From Rhynchosporium graminicola (Eukaryota > Ascomycota > Leotiomycetes > Helotiales > Ploettnerulaceae), in NCBI GenBank assembly GCA_900074885.1, contig FJUW01000047.1:124001-188000 (forward strand): a stretch of 64,000 nucleotides of DNA, given 5' to 3'. Each line of letters begins with the position of its first letter. Position 1 is the first letter of the stretch. A program made the position numbers and the translations under genes. Below are positions 1 to 11,446 of this stretch, piece after piece. The notes under the pieces were generated by a model. It saw nothing but the letters and a program-made list of their open reading frames with translations, did no database searches and had not been told where the DNA came from.

Positions 1-58
1 TACGAAGCGCAAGATACTATCAATTTCTATGCGCCATGTGCTGACATTCCTCTTCTAG

Positions 59-1857
59 CTGCGGCGGCTGCGAAAATCAACGCTCAAATTCAAGCCAAGA
101 AGGGGATCCAACATGTCGACGTCCCTCCTATTCAATCTACCTTGAGTCCAGTTAGGAATCCGGCATCTCCAGGTCCTTCAGGGTCAGTGTCAGGCAACAG
201 TGCAGCCTTGGTCAATGGTGAGATGTACATCGCAGACGGCGACTACATACGCGATATCGAGGTTAATGACCTACGAAACCGTTACACACTGACCAAAGGT
301 TCTACTCAAAAGATGGTAAATACTCCTTGTGTTAACCCTCCACTGATACATCAGGCTCTTCTTTACCTCAATACAGCAAAGTTTGCAGCAGATAGAATCC
401 TTCCTTACCATTCCACATTTCAAGTTTAAGAAGAAGAAAGTATTCTATATTACGAAACTGCGAGATGCACAGAAATATACCTTGTTGAATGGGAGATTTT
501 CAAGCTTACCTTCAAGCGCTATAGCACTACTACAAACCCCTCATTGGCAACTGCTGACTCCCGCTGCGTGACATCTAGATCAAAGAAGAAACCGGTGCTG
601 GTACGCTATACCTACTCATCAACTTAACATTTTATAGAGCTCTCATGTTGACTTTTTAAGATGTCACTACGCGTGGAAACTACTACCCGGACAAGAGCAT
701 GGCTACCGCGGCTGTAAGTCTATTGCTGATTTAATGAAGCTAGTCTACTGACATCTTACAGAATCCGCCTCTCTATCTCCACGTCACGAGCACGTCCAAG
801 CTCGGCCTCGAACAGGCTATCGTCAAAATCGAGGAATTAATGCAACAGGAACTCCCGAATTTAGTCGATGAGCGTCGATTCCGACGAAGGGAGCCAGACG
901 CAGTTGAGAGAGATGAGTTCGGCAGAGTAAGTAGAATGCCGAGAGTGTGCAATACCTATACTGACTTCCGAAAGCGTAAATGGCCCGAAGAGAAGATTCC
1001 TATTGATTTTGAACCTGTCCCTGGTTTCAATCTCCGTGCTCAAGTTGTTGGCCATGGCGGTATCTATGTCAAGCACATTCAACAGGAAACCCGGTGCCGT
1101 GTACAGATTAAGGGCCGAGGCTCTGGGTTCATGGAGCATGGCACTGGTCAAGAAAGTGACGAGCCCATGTACTTGCACGTTGCGTAAGTCTAGAAATGCT
1201 GACTTTCGGATTTTACTGACCTGAACAGGGGACCTGACCCAGCTGAAGTCATCAGAGCCAAGGACCTTTGTGAAGACTTGCTGAAGAATGTTAGAGAGCA
1301 GTACGAGGAGTTCAAGAACCGCCCACAGCAACAACGTGGTTACGGAGGTAACACTGGATACGGAGGCGAGCGAGGCTATGGAGATCGTGCTCCTGACCGT
1401 AACAACTCTTACGGTGGGCGTGACCGAGATAACAGTTATGGTGGCGGCTACAATTCTGGACATAATCAGAACTCTGGCGGTGCTATGAGCCCAACAACCC
1501 CCTCTGCACCTGGAGCTGGAAGTCCAACTGCAGCAGCTGACTATGCAGCCCAGTACGCTCAGTATTATGCGGCCCAAGCTCAAGCAGGAGGTCAAGATCC
1601 ATACGCAGCTTATGGCGGTTATGCTGCTTATGTCCAGCAGTACCAAGCCTACATGGCCCAGGTGGCTGCAGCTCAACAGCAGCAGCAAAGTCCACCTGGT
1701 GCCGCTCCACCGCCACCACCTAATGAGGCCCCTCCACCACCCCCTCCTGGAGGTGCCCCCGGAAGTGGATACAATGCTGTGAGTTCTCCCTCCGCAAGGT
1801 GGACCACCCAGTGCCAGTACTGACGAGTGGTAGGTTCCTCCTCCACCAGGCATGTAA
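59..1857 (+). CDS. KHDC4-like double-KH RNA-binding protein (5' partial)
   Basis: The gene runs in from the left edge. Bases 1-58 look like the end of an intron (branch-like tgctgac, acceptor ctag at 55-58). Exons read as 59-315, 579-600, 661-713, 762-926, 975-1183, 1229-1778 and 1834-1857, giving about 425 visible residues. Two KH-type segments are seen. One lies around the EETGADVTTRG and PLYLHV motifs. The other runs from NLRAQVVGHGG through HIQQETRCRVQIKGRGSG to the acidic EPMYLHV. This pairing and the GRGSG...GxE spacing match the human KHDC4 (Blom7/KIAA0907) family, which acts in pre-mRNA splicing. The C-terminus is rich in Gly, Tyr, Gln and Pro, with poly-Pro runs, and ends VPPPPGM after a last tiny exon. 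Function is inferred from the family. Exon phases all agree, so the model is fairly secure, but the N-terminus is missing. Confidence 0.85.
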
Positions 1858-2011
1858 CTTGGTTTGCGTCCCCAAATGATCACTTTCACTTCAACGCAAT
1901 TTGAAATTCGCATTATTCTGTCTGGTAGGTGGACAAGAACGGCAGGATAACTCAATACCTAGGTACAAAATTGTGATCAGTTTGGCAGAGCTGATCCTGG
2001 GAATGCAACAT

Positions 2012-2832
2012 TCAATTAATAAAATCAATTATAGCTAAAGCTTCAGTCCAATCTTCCGATCCCGTCTCGGGTTCTTTTTCATCCATGTCCTTAAATGTGA
2101 GGCGCTGTCCATAAGAAATGCACAGCTCTTCTCCAGCCTTGATATCTCTCAGCGTGATGTACGTGACAAGAAGATTATTGATATCTCTATCCCAGCCAAC
2201 GTTCTGATGCATTGTTGAATGGTTGAACATACTTCCTAATCCGAGAATCACGGCTTGGGTGGTAGTTGGAGGTTTGGTGGCGTTTACTCCTTGAGTATTC
2301 GCTCTAGCAGGAGGAGGATTGTAGGGCCAGTTACTGTGAGATGTCAGCCCTTCCTACTTCAGTAAAGAAAGATATCGCGAATTCCCAATCGGGTGGTACT
2401 TACTAGGTATAATTGTACAAATTCGTCTTCCGAACATGTTCCTCGTTCTCTACTGGATCCAATACCAAAACAGGCGAAACCTCTATCACAGTCCGTCCAG
2501 GTATATCTCTACTGGCAAACACACCACGTCCTATTAGAGCCCGTACACGGTAAGTATAGTATATCTACCCAGTGTATTGACTGGTAGAAAACGATGAGGG
2601 ATGCCATACCTTTCGGCGTATCCATCACCAGAACCAGTCCCGCTGCCCTCTCTAACGGGATCCCATTTCTCAGACTCTGCTCTGCAGCTCCCTCTATTCT
2701 AGCCATATTGGGTGCTTTAAGGACCTTTGTTTGAACCTTTTGAACCTGTTCTGGATGACCAAGGCGGTAAATCATGGCAGAATCGTACAGCTTGTACGAG
2801 GCTGTGTGTGGAGTGTGGATCCGAGGTTCCAT
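2012..2832 (-). CDS. small SET-domain protein, putative lysine methyltransferase
   Basis: Minus-strand exons are 2832-2610, 2530-2404 and 2333-2012. The spliced protein shows the ordered SET motifs: GRGVFASRDIP (first SET strand), then YNYTYNWP, then FNHS (cofactor/substrate pocket), then GEELCISYG near the C-terminus. Splicing from PKG to RGVF across 2531-2609 restores the SET start; the unspliced frame runs into a stop. No pre-SET or post-SET cysteine cluster is visible, so this is a compact SET protein of about 220 residues. Histone or non-histone substrate cannot be told. The start at 2832 (MEPRIH) is the best in-phase ATG, but an upstream ATG at 2961 is also in frame. It would overlap the divergent SAM35-like gene, which begins at 2918, so the two genes share or overlap a very short promoter. 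Confidence 0.75.
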
Positions 2833-2917
2833 GTAAGGGATCGGCCATGCAGATGCAGGTCCTGAAAGTCGCGAACTCGCCTCAGATTTACAGGAAACAG
2901 CACCAGATTCCTTCCCA

Positions 2918-3961
2918 ATGCCACCCAAACAGCCACCTGAGAAAAGCCACAAAGATGACAAGGTTCCTAATGATGGCGCTCAGACACCGCTCGCACGGCA
3001 GACAGGGAGAATGAAAGAAATCTTCTCAATCCCAGCGCCTATCAAGAAACTGTTCGACCTGGTGCCAGTCGTGGTGTATCCAGAAAATCCGCTTCCACAA
3101 CGTGCGCCAAAGTCTGCGAGGATACCGAGTCTATATGTTTTCAGTAGGGGTCAGGATGCTTCTGCGGGCAGACCATCCGTCAACCCAAGCTGTCTGAAAT
3201 GGCAGGTCCGTATGAAAAGGTTCCGCTACAAGGCATGAAACTGATCGGCTCGTAGACATATCTGAATATTTCTGGAATAGACCACCGTCTGATATCCTCA
3301 AATAATCATGCCTCTCCGTCTGGTGCTTTACCGTTCCTGCTCCCAGCAGCACGCACTGGTGGTTCTCCGGAGACCCTCCTGCCAGTTCCTTCAAATAAGT
3401 TTGTTAAATACGCTACAGAACATGGTGGTAAAGTTGAGGAATCTAACAATATGAGGTACTCGGCGTATCAATCGCTTCTGGATCATCGGATACGAAATGC
3501 CTGGGTAAGTACTGTACACCAAACATCTCAGACTTTCTTAACAATCAGCGCAGCTATTTACATTATACCTCGAACCGTTGAACTTCTCAGCAGTCGCTTA
3601 CCCCTTATACGTTGCTCCAGCCTCTTCCAATCCAATCGTTCGAGCATCAATATCACATCAATTACGAAATGCAGCCGAGTCTGAACTTCTGAAAAATACA
3701 CCAGTCATAGATACGGACGATCTATACAGCGAAGCTGACAAGGCATTCGAAGCACTCTCGATATTGCTAGGGGAAGATTCTTGGTTTTTTGGGAACGATA
3801 AGCCAGCTCTCTTCGATGCAAGCGTTTTCGCCTACAGTCAATTGCTGCTGGACGATGATTTGGGCTGGAAAGAGAAGAAGCTCTGTCGTGCGCTTAGGGT
3901 TAGAGATAACCTTGTACAACACAGAGAGAGGTTGCTTGTAAGATACTACGGTGGCTCATGA
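2918..3961 (+). CDS. SAM35: SAM35/Tob38-like metaxin-family mitochondrial outer-membrane sorting subunit
   Basis: Exons 2918-3205, 3256-3504 and 3554-3961 join in phase 0 at both junctions to give about 314 residues. The N-terminal part (PIKKLFDLVPVVVYP, then SLYVF) is the thioredoxin/GST-like start typical of fungal Tob38/Sam35. After the first intron the motif SSNNHASPSGALPFLLP follows; this is the conserved metaxin segment for recognising the outer-membrane partner. The C-terminal part carries the GST-C-like EALSILLGEDSWFFG and PALFDASVFAYSQLLLDDDL. The family role is to help the SAM complex insert beta-barrel proteins into the mitochondrial outer membrane. Assignment is by motif recall. 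A MTX1/SAM37 relative is the main alternative, but the short length and the NPSCLKWQ/NHASP pattern favour SAM35. It is divergent from the SET gene, with about 85 bp between start codons. Confidence 0.8.
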
Positions 3962-5009
3962 AGAGAGATCACCAACCGCGGAGTCCGTGACACGTCAAGT
4001 CATAACATTGTCCCGTTAACAGCCCTTGAGTAAAGGCCATTACGGACTTGGAATCTGGGTCGATGGAACTTATTCCGTCAATAGGATCCAATAGCCTCCA
4101 TTACTCAGTTGCCGATGTTAGAGCTTGAGTTAAAGTCAGTTGGTGTTCTATTTATGTACTGGCGAAGTTATATTTTGCGAACCTTTTCCTAGCCGGCTCG
4201 CCAATTCCAAGACTAAGAAGAGCCTAAGAAACAATGAACACGATGTCCTATGGTGTCAGCGCTATACGAGCTCATCGCAAGTGCGAATTTTTCATTCACC
4301 CATTTTGGCTTTTAAGACACGCACTGCCCAGCCTTCGGATCATGAAAACCCCGCGATATTTCTAGCTCGGGCTGCGACTCGAGTTTTGAATCTCTGGGAT
4401 TTGTTCGGCTGTCAATTATGGGGACTTGGCTCTTGGCACAAAAGACCAAAGCGTCTTTGATCTTTAGGTCACCCAAGAAGCTTAATCCATATCCGGATTG
4501 GCGGGTGTACAGCAAAAGTAAGCGAGTCTAAGAATGTCTAATAATGTCTGAGATTGTCCTCAGAATGTCTGAATTAGTTGGCTGACGGCGATCGCGTGTA
4601 GTGGTAGTCTCCCATCTGACGATGCCTCTGGGTGCCAATGCCAAAGGATCTCCCTATACATACCGCCATCACCCGCCAGCCCGCTGGACTGACTTTGTTG
4701 TCACTGCTGATCACGTATTGTCTCTTGGCTAGTCCGCGGGGTGCTTTAGATCGTGAGTGGTCTCTTGCTGGCAAGCGCTGGCAAGCATGTCTCTGCTCCC
4801 AGATTGGGATTTTGGTGCTCATTCGGGGTGCGGATGATTCAAGCCAAGTGGAGAGTTGTCCATACGAGTACAGAAAATCAATATTTACGTTCGGTTCCGT
4901 GCTTGGCTTTTGTTATGCTCAGCCTCTGTGACGACATTTCGATATGTTCAGTGTTCGGCAAGTACTATCGAGCATCATAGGCTCTTGCCTTTGAAAACTC
5001 TCAATATTC
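3962..5009. other. intergenic, no recognised gene
   Basis: About 1 kb between the SAM35-like gene and the CHRD gene promoter. Short open frames (for example 4140-4460) have no recognisable motif and no splice support. Near 4526-4576 the nonamer aatgtctga recurs several times in imperfect copies, the only local repetition noticed. Confidence 0.5.
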
Positions 5010-5016
5010 TATATAA
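5010..5016 (+). promoter_or_regulatory. TATA box of the CHRD gene
   Basis: The motif tatataa lies about 137 bases before the ATG at 5153. It is followed by a long C/A/T-rich, G-poor leader (about 5040-5150) of the kind seen upstream of strongly expressed fungal secretory genes. The role is inferred from position and composition. Confidence 0.5.
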
Positions 5017-5152
5017 CAGGACTCAAGTCCTCCAGATTTGTTTTTCTTCATCGCAATCATCAACACAACAACTTCTCACACTACACACTCATCCACAACA
5101 ATCACTCCACACCTCAAACTTCACACACAACAAAAAAAACCCAACTTTCACA

Positions 5153-5900
5153 ATGAAGTTCAGTACAATCGCCTCAGTCGCTGCGATCCTCACAGCACCA
5201 GTTTTCTCAGCTCCTACTGATATCAAGTACGGTCCTCCTAAAGGTGGATGGGAAAGTGTCGACTACCCCAAGGGCACCGGCGAGAACCTCCCTGCCTATC
5301 CTGCTCCTCCTGGAGGCTGGGAGAATGTCAAATACCCAAAGGGTACAGGAGAGAACCTTCCTTCCTACCCTCCTGGCACTGGTGAGGGCAAAAAGAACGA
5401 GCCGGAGTTCACCAGCACATACCATATCACTGCGTTAGGAGCTGAAGTTCGCAACGGCACCGTATCTGTGCCAGGTCCAAAGGATTCTGTTGGATACTTC
5501 AATTACGGAGTTAACTCAAAGACAGACAGAATCTGCTGGGTAATTCATTCGACCAGATGCGAGTCGATCACCACTAACAGGCTAACAGGAAATCACACTT
5601 CACAATGTCGCAGGCACATATGTCTCACCTGCTCGAACGGCTACTCACATTCACGAAGCTTCTAGAGGTGCCTCTGGGCCACCCCGTCTTGCCTTTCCCA
5701 ACCCAGTTGGCGATGACAAGAAGCGTGTCAGCACCGGTTGTATGGTTGGCCCATTCACCACAGGTTTGAAAGGTCCAAATGGACAGGATACTGGTATCGG
5801 ATTTAAGCTGTCTCAGATTGAAGCCAACCCAGCTGGTTTCTTTACTGATTCCCACACCAATTTGTTCCCGCTTGGTGTTGTCAGAGGTCAACTCGCTTAA
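5153..5900 (+). CDS. secreted CHRD-domain protein with N-terminal Gly/Pro repeats
   Basis: Exons 5153-5539 and 5589-5900 (junction W|EITL, phase 0) give about 232 residues. A signal peptide of roughly 19 residues (MKFSTIASVAAIL..FSA) precedes a repeat zone where GGWESVDYPKGTGENLPAYP is followed by the near copy GGWENVKYPKGTGENLPSYP, then a partial third unit. From about residue 88 onward lies a CHRD-like domain: beta-strand ITALGAEVRN, CWVIH/EITLHNV, then ATHIHEASRGASGPP, a match to the conserved T-A-H-I-H motif. CHRD proteins are extracellular and widespread in fungi with mostly unknown roles. A TATA box and C-rich leader suggest strong regulated expression. Without the intron the frame breaks after about 30 residues, so splicing is needed to keep the THIHE motif. 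Confidence 0.85.
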
Positions 5901-6454
5901 ATGATAAATGATATTGTTTCGAAAGGGTATGAGATTAGAAGTTATGTTTGCATGGGATGCATTGCAGGATATGATGTTTTACAGTAGATGAGCAGGTTTA
6001 TTACGATACAAGAATGTTTAATGTCAATTTATGAATTATCACAACCTCCACGATCTGTCTGCGGTGATGCTTTCAAGGATTACTTCCATCTCCTCTTTAC
6101 CCCGCACTTAGCAGTATGAGATGGGGCTGGGCAATTTCGGCTCCGCGAAGCGAAGGCCTGTTTACATTGACAAAGTCACCGCATACTTGTGACGTTCAGG
6201 TAATATCACTATTTTGCGGAACATCTTGTCCTTAGAAGAATGTTACCGAGACCCTAATTTATTATCTTAAGCATCTGATGATTCGCCTAAATGTATGTGA
6301 CAACCTTGCGTAGCCGGAGGCGGATTTGCTTAGCCTCGACATCCAAGGTCACCCAGACTACTACTTCTTGAGGGTTCTTTGAGGCCTATTTCCTGTTTGA
6401 CTTAGCCTCAAAGAAAAACTTAAATTAGACAATCGAATTTAGTGGTCAGTGCTA
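5901..6454. other. intergenic, nothing recognised
   Basis: This stretch holds the 3' region of the CHRD gene and non-coding sequence. No open frame with family-like features was seen on either strand. Confidence 0.4.
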
Positions 6455-6862
6455 TCATGGGCTATGATAGAGAGACCGGCTCATACGCATCGGAAGCTGA
6501 CGAGCACGCATTGGATGTTCTCTAGGACACATACACGAATGGAAATTGCACCATGGACGCCGTTTTATTTTGAAATTTCTCATAAGAGGCAGACTACATG
6601 ATCTGTTGCTGATGGAATTGCGGTACTGGAACCAGAGTGCCAACCAGTCTTTCTGGCTTGTCCACTGCAGTTTCCCGAATCAGGTCCGAGGATGTATGAT
6701 GCAGTCAGCTCTTTTATGGAGAACTTCGTCACACCTGATACGTGGACCTACTATGATGAGCGAGTGCCGAATTGGTGCAAAGAATAGGAGAATGATCAGA
6801 CTCTGCTTGAGGAGGTAGAGCATGAAATGGCAGATCTGGCCGTCAATAAGGTTGATCTATGA
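6455..6862 (+). pseudogene. decayed coding fragment of unknown family
   Basis: In one plus frame (codons starting at positions equal to 2 mod 3) the sequence from about 6500 to 6862 reads like a real protein: WTPFYFEISHKRQTT, stop TGA at 6599, then GIAVLEPECQPVFLACPLQF, MYDAVSSFMENF, DTWTYYDERVPNWCKE, stop TAG at 6785, then TLLEEVEHEMADLAVN and a terminal TGA at 6860. The two internal stops are those expected from C-to-T change of CGA and CAG. A second frame just upstream (6458-6525) also looks coding, implying a frameshift. Family not recognised. Alternatively this could be an untranslated region with chance coding character. Confidence 0.4.
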
Positions 6863-8017
6863 GTATTGAGAAGCCTCTTTCAAAGCCTTACCGCAAGCAA
6901 TAGCAATTTGACGTAATATGTTTCGCCAAGACGTTCTCCTTTACCTTCTTCATTTTCTTTAGGAAAGTGTGAGTGCTGATTGAAAGCGATCGCAACAGTA
7001 TGAAGCAAGCCCTTCTGTCGTTATTAGAAAACCCCTGACTGATTGTATACTTTCTACAAAGAGGTTCTAAAACAACTTCATGGTATTTACCTATTCCGTA
7101 TATCAAAGATTTGTGATGGTTTCGTAAACTTTACTATAACAAGCAAGTGATGATTTGGAAGCACCTCGCGACTTTGACATTCCCATAAAGCCTTGCTGTT
7201 CTAATCAGCCTTTTTCCCCCCAACATCGACAGCCCGACCAGATTTGTTAAGCGAGGACTTCAGCGGCGCTAGGCGAAGTAAACAAACCACCACACCCCAA
7301 AAAGGTTCGAAAAAAATATCAACGTTACTGCAAACTTTACACTCGCGTAGAATAGTCAGATGACTATCAGATGATAACTCAGTTAGAACCTTTCGTAAAT
7401 CATAACACCCTACAATGATGTTTAGACCAAGAAAATGCGAAAGAAAGTGTCGAGAGAAAAGAAAACCCCGTCTTATTGAGATTTCACCTTTGAATAGCAT
7501 CGATCTCGACTTGTGTCATATACCTACACTATGATTCGTGAGGTCCTGATCCAACCCAAGTACAAATTTGACCTGACCGCTCTGCATAGCGGCTGCCTGT
7601 GCTGTCCACGCCTCCAAACGGCTTACTTGATTACATCGAGGCGGTAGCGAGGTTGTAAATGGGTCTATATTTAGACGGTCTCGGTCGCGGAGGGTTAAAC
7701 TACTTGTTCTCGCGGCTTCATGTACTTATTACAGAAGATCACTCTTGTCGTCTTGACACGTTCATATTCAGGCGTGTAATCCATTGGTCCCAACTAGGCA
7801 ATGCTGGGACGTACTGATCCCTGGGTCTAGTCCAGTTAAATCAGCCACGTCATGAAGGCAGAAATTTAACATAATTGAGATTAGAAACTCAGGAGGAGCA
7901 TTGCAATACAGTTATTAACAACCACTTTCTATTGTAAATACACAGTCGGCACGATACAAACTTCCTCGAGCGGACTGCTGCGATAAAAAGCTAGAGCTTA
8001 ATCCCGATCTCTTCATG
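6863..8017. other. intergenic, no recognised gene
   Basis: Only short open frames without motifs are present (for example minus 7201-7500). Nothing supports a gene here. Confidence 0.4.
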
Positions 8018-9535
8018 TCAATAGCCATATCGTGACTGCGGCTTGCCGTCATCCTTTTGAAGTAAATGATACCCAAATCCCTCGTCTGTACACGTTTCCT
8101 CCCATTCATCACGCCACCGAGGCATCAGATCATCGTAGAACGTCCAATTCGCCGGCGCATGATTGGGTCTGTTCGAGATATGAGAGTGAGCCAGATATTT
8201 CCTCCAATCGTCAAAATTGCCCTGATCCCCTGGAGCTCCAGACAATACTTCCTGTTTCGATTTAGCATACCATTCGGCTGCTTTGAGTTTCAATAAGCCA
8301 TCAAGATTATCTCGCAACTCGTGCCGAAAGTCGCAGTAGTGTTCCGGCTCGTTTTCCGATGTGTCGTATCCTGATGTGTAGGCGTACTTCAAAAGTGGGT
8401 GCGTAACTTTCGAAACGGTGACACATTTGAGACTTCTTGATCCGTAGTCATGGAAGTAAGAAAGCTCTAGAACATAATTGGGAGTCTTGGAGGGCTCCAT
8501 ATGATTGGTGTCCAGCTCAATCTTCCAGGTTCCGGAATCTCCGATTCTTCTTGACGGATACAGAGCTATATCACACTCCTCAGGGCCTACCTCGAGATCT
8601 GAGTCTATGAGATTCCAACCCCTCCGCTCATACTTATCCACGAAATCTTCAGATAATATCCTATCGTCCCAGCCGGCGCCTGGAGTGAGTATTCGCTGTT
8701 CACGAGGTTCTAAGAACGTCGGTTTGGGATTCAGACTGTAGGCTATGTTCCAGGTGATGACATTTCGTGTGATGGTGGAGCAGAACTCGGACAGCAGGGA
8801 ATGGATCAGACTTTCCACAGTTGAGATTACTCTTATTGTGGATTCGGATCTCTTTCCGCTGCTTGGTCGGAAGTATTCATCCACCTACATATCGACGCAA
8901 GCTGGTCAGCAGGAGTGTTTAAATGAGGTTGCCAAAAAAATTATGACCACACACCCTCATTATACTGTAACTAGAGCCCACAAAATTGCTGACGAGTGTT
9001 CTTCAATTTTTCTGTCTCTTGACATAACCTTCATTCTGAAATAGGTGCTGTACGAAGGCAGTTGTAGACTTGTAACTTGCAACCTTCTCTCCCTCGCGTC
9101 GTCATCTGATTCTAGGACAAACTCGGCCAAGTCCGGGCGTTAAGAACTTGCACCATGCCACCAATCTTCAGATATTTTGTGGGGGTCTTGTCCCGAGAAT
9201 TCTTGATGATCGTTGGTGACAAAAACATCAAGAGCGGTCGGTGCCTGGCCATACCACGCGATCAAGAAATTGCAAGGCGGCACTACCACTTATGATGGCT
9301 CCAGTTTGTGCTATCAAGGACGCAGACCTCGCGGGTCCTTGACAAATCGATTCAGAAATCGGTTGATGTCCCACCGAGCTTTGGTAAAGGCTCTGTAATT
9401 TGTCGACAAAGACTTCGAAAGCCGTTTGACAGTACAGAGATCGTTGTACTCGAGATTCGAGCAAAAGGTCTTGAATATCTCATATTGGAGGAGGACATCT
9501 AATAGATTTGGTGATCTTGATGTGGTGTCAGCCAT
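8018..9535 (-). pseudogene. broken F-box / nucleotidyltransferase-like gene
   Basis: The minus strand starts at an ATG (9535), giving MADTTSRSPNLLDVLL, then an F-box-like stretch (CSNLEYNDLCTVKRLSKSL, ARWDINRFLNRFVKDP). The frame then breaks near 9318. The next conserved block, QTGAIISGSAALQFLDRVVWPGTD, is in another frame. After a further shift near 9233 the frame reads LDVFVTNDHQ, then hits a TAA; a third frame carries a FVQHLFQNEGYVKRQ segment. From 8884 to 8018 a clean 288-codon frame holds the C-terminal part (VITWNIAYSLNPKPTFLEP...). The order F-box, ISGS-ALQF, SDLD-like and WNKAYSL-like blocks resembles a fungal family I recall as F-box proteins with a nucleotidyltransferase-like fold. 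Several frameshifts and stops make this a probable pseudogene. Unrecognised introns could explain some of them. Confidence 0.55.
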
Positions 9536-10319
9536 GATGCGGTTTTTGCTGCGTGCTAGAACCGAAGGTATGTATAAAATGATGGTGAGATAGAGCATCA
9601 AGAGCATATAACCGCGGAAGCGTCGTCAAAGAAAGGTTGGCCGTGGAATGTCCTTTTATCACATCATTGTGCCCACACGCATCCAAATATAGCATTACCT
9701 CGCCTGGCTATCTGATGTCAGAATTGCCATGCTTTTACGGAAAATCACCGGAAAGAGTACCCCAAGGTCGTGTAATCACTGGATGAATCTACTCGGCGAT
9801 ATTGGAGTGATCTTGGCTGAGAAGATGAAGTCACTACGGCTTTCTCGAATCGATTCCATCCCAGATGAAATTGCCCTGCCTCGTCTGGCAGCAGTTCTGC
9901 ACCTTTTCCACGTCTCGAATTCTCAAGGCAGCAAGAAGAAGCCCTTATATGCTAGATCTCCCATCCAATCAATGACGCGTTGGAAGACAGAAAATCCAAA
10001 AGCAGCCTCAAGAACGCTACAGGTTTCACAACTAATAATGTCTCAACAAGTGACAAAGAGCAGACGTCCGAAGATAAGTGAATTACTTGTAGCTCTAAAT
10101 AGCAAGATACAGACAAAGAACGTACTCGAAGGCATCCACCAAGATTCTTGGTAGATATTCAATGTTCTGTCAGCAAGGGTTTACACATTCCGGCGAGATG
10201 TTGATTTGGATTTCGGCCGGAGCCGGGGAAGAGATGCATTGCCAGGTTACAAGTAACTAACCAGGAGCCAGAATTTATAAGAATCGAACCTAAACTACTA
10301 GCTACTCTCCCAAGATTTG
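9536..10319. other. intergenic with one uncertain 141-codon frame
   Basis: The only sizeable frame is plus 9729-10154, which is Lys/Ser-rich and matches no family I know. It lacks introns or a clear promoter. I do not call it a gene. Confidence 0.35.
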
Positions 10320-10720
10320 TTTGACAAGTGACTGATAGGGTCTCGATCGAATCTCAGGGGATAGTCGTCTATTAGTCCACCAGGGCCTCTGCGCGCCTCT
10401 TAAGGCTAACGCTTACTCTTCTTATTCCTAAGTCTTCCTCTATATCTGTTTCCTAATCGCTATCTCCGTCCGTAGTCAGATTTATCATCGTCCTTTAGGG
10501 CCTCGTTAAGCAGCATATGTCTTTCACAATACTCATTTTACAAGGCCTCTATGCCTACCTCTTCTTAAACTTAGTCGGGTTTATCTCCTTACCCGGTGCC
10601 TCTCAGTCAAGCATATAGCTCTATCAGCTAGCATCTAGCGCTTGATTTCCTCTACATATTTCTTTGCAGCTGCTTTATAGTCCTAAAGCCGGTATTTCGA
10701 TGAGAATAAGTGACATAGGT
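10320..10720 (-). pseudogene. RIP-like remnant of a lysine/acid-rich coding element
   Basis: Read on the minus strand, the segment shows protein-like blocks interrupted by TAG/TAA/TGA: YKAAAKKYVEEIKR then stop; EAL, stop, NEYCERHMLLNEALKDDDKSD; and, in a neighbouring frame, DSD, stop, ETDIEEDLGIRRVSVSLKRR. The stops sit where CAG/CAA/CGA codons would fit, and TpA steps are frequent. This is what RIP does to a repeated gene, often a transposase. The acidic then basic tail would fit a transposase C-terminus, but the family cannot be fixed. Confidence 0.4.
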
Positions 10721-11446
10721 AATTCTTCTAGATACACTGTATAGTAGTCTGTACTACAATTTTCTATCTTCTGTTAATCACATGCTTACACGCCGGGCTA
10801 AAGACCATTAGGGCTATCATAGAGCTTTATGTCCTAAGAGGTGATAGGTGATAGCATTGTGTATCGCCTAGGGGTTACACATTCGGATCTAGACTACAGT
10901 TAGACTTGCTCCAAAACCCAGTAATTACATACCACAGAATTCAGCAGAATTGCCTCAATTCCCACCCCAAACTTGCCTTTCCATGTCTAGTGGAATTATC
11001 GCGACAATTCGAGAGTATCTTCAGTGACGCTCTTAAAGCAAGCCCGTGACTTGGAACTGTCATGTCCTTTCAGATATCGCAGTAGGCTATCTTCATACCT
11101 CAGAGTCAGCATTAAAAGAGGACAGGTTCGTGAAATTTTCCTCACTTTAAGAAGTACATGTAAATTTCCGACGTAAACTCTCGCGTCACCGGAAACGGAA
11201 TGGCTCAAGTAGAATTAAACGGCCATTTACAAGGCCAACTCGTTTCATTAAACACTGGCAGAACATAGTTCCACAAAGTGGTCCCTAAGATCGGAATAGA
11301 ACTGATCTTCGAAGGCTGTGAACAATATTCATGAATATCTCGTAGCTAATTAAAACCCTAACACGTAGGTATAGCTCTAGTAAGTTGATAATATCGCGAT
11401 GAAAACAACAAAATCCATCCCTATCTAGCATCGTCATTTGCCCAAA
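10721..11446. other. intergenic, nothing recognised
   Basis: Likely continuation of the degraded region and the 3' flank of the next minus-strand gene. No supported gene. Confidence 0.4.

Noticed and set aside
861..1955. 364-codon open frame on the minus strand across the KH gene
   Set aside because: It is antisense to exons with clear KH motifs and has a Ser/Thr/Val composition typical of a mirror frame.
9729..10154. 141-codon plus frame
   Set aside because: No motif, no intron and no family resemblance; lies in a degraded zone.
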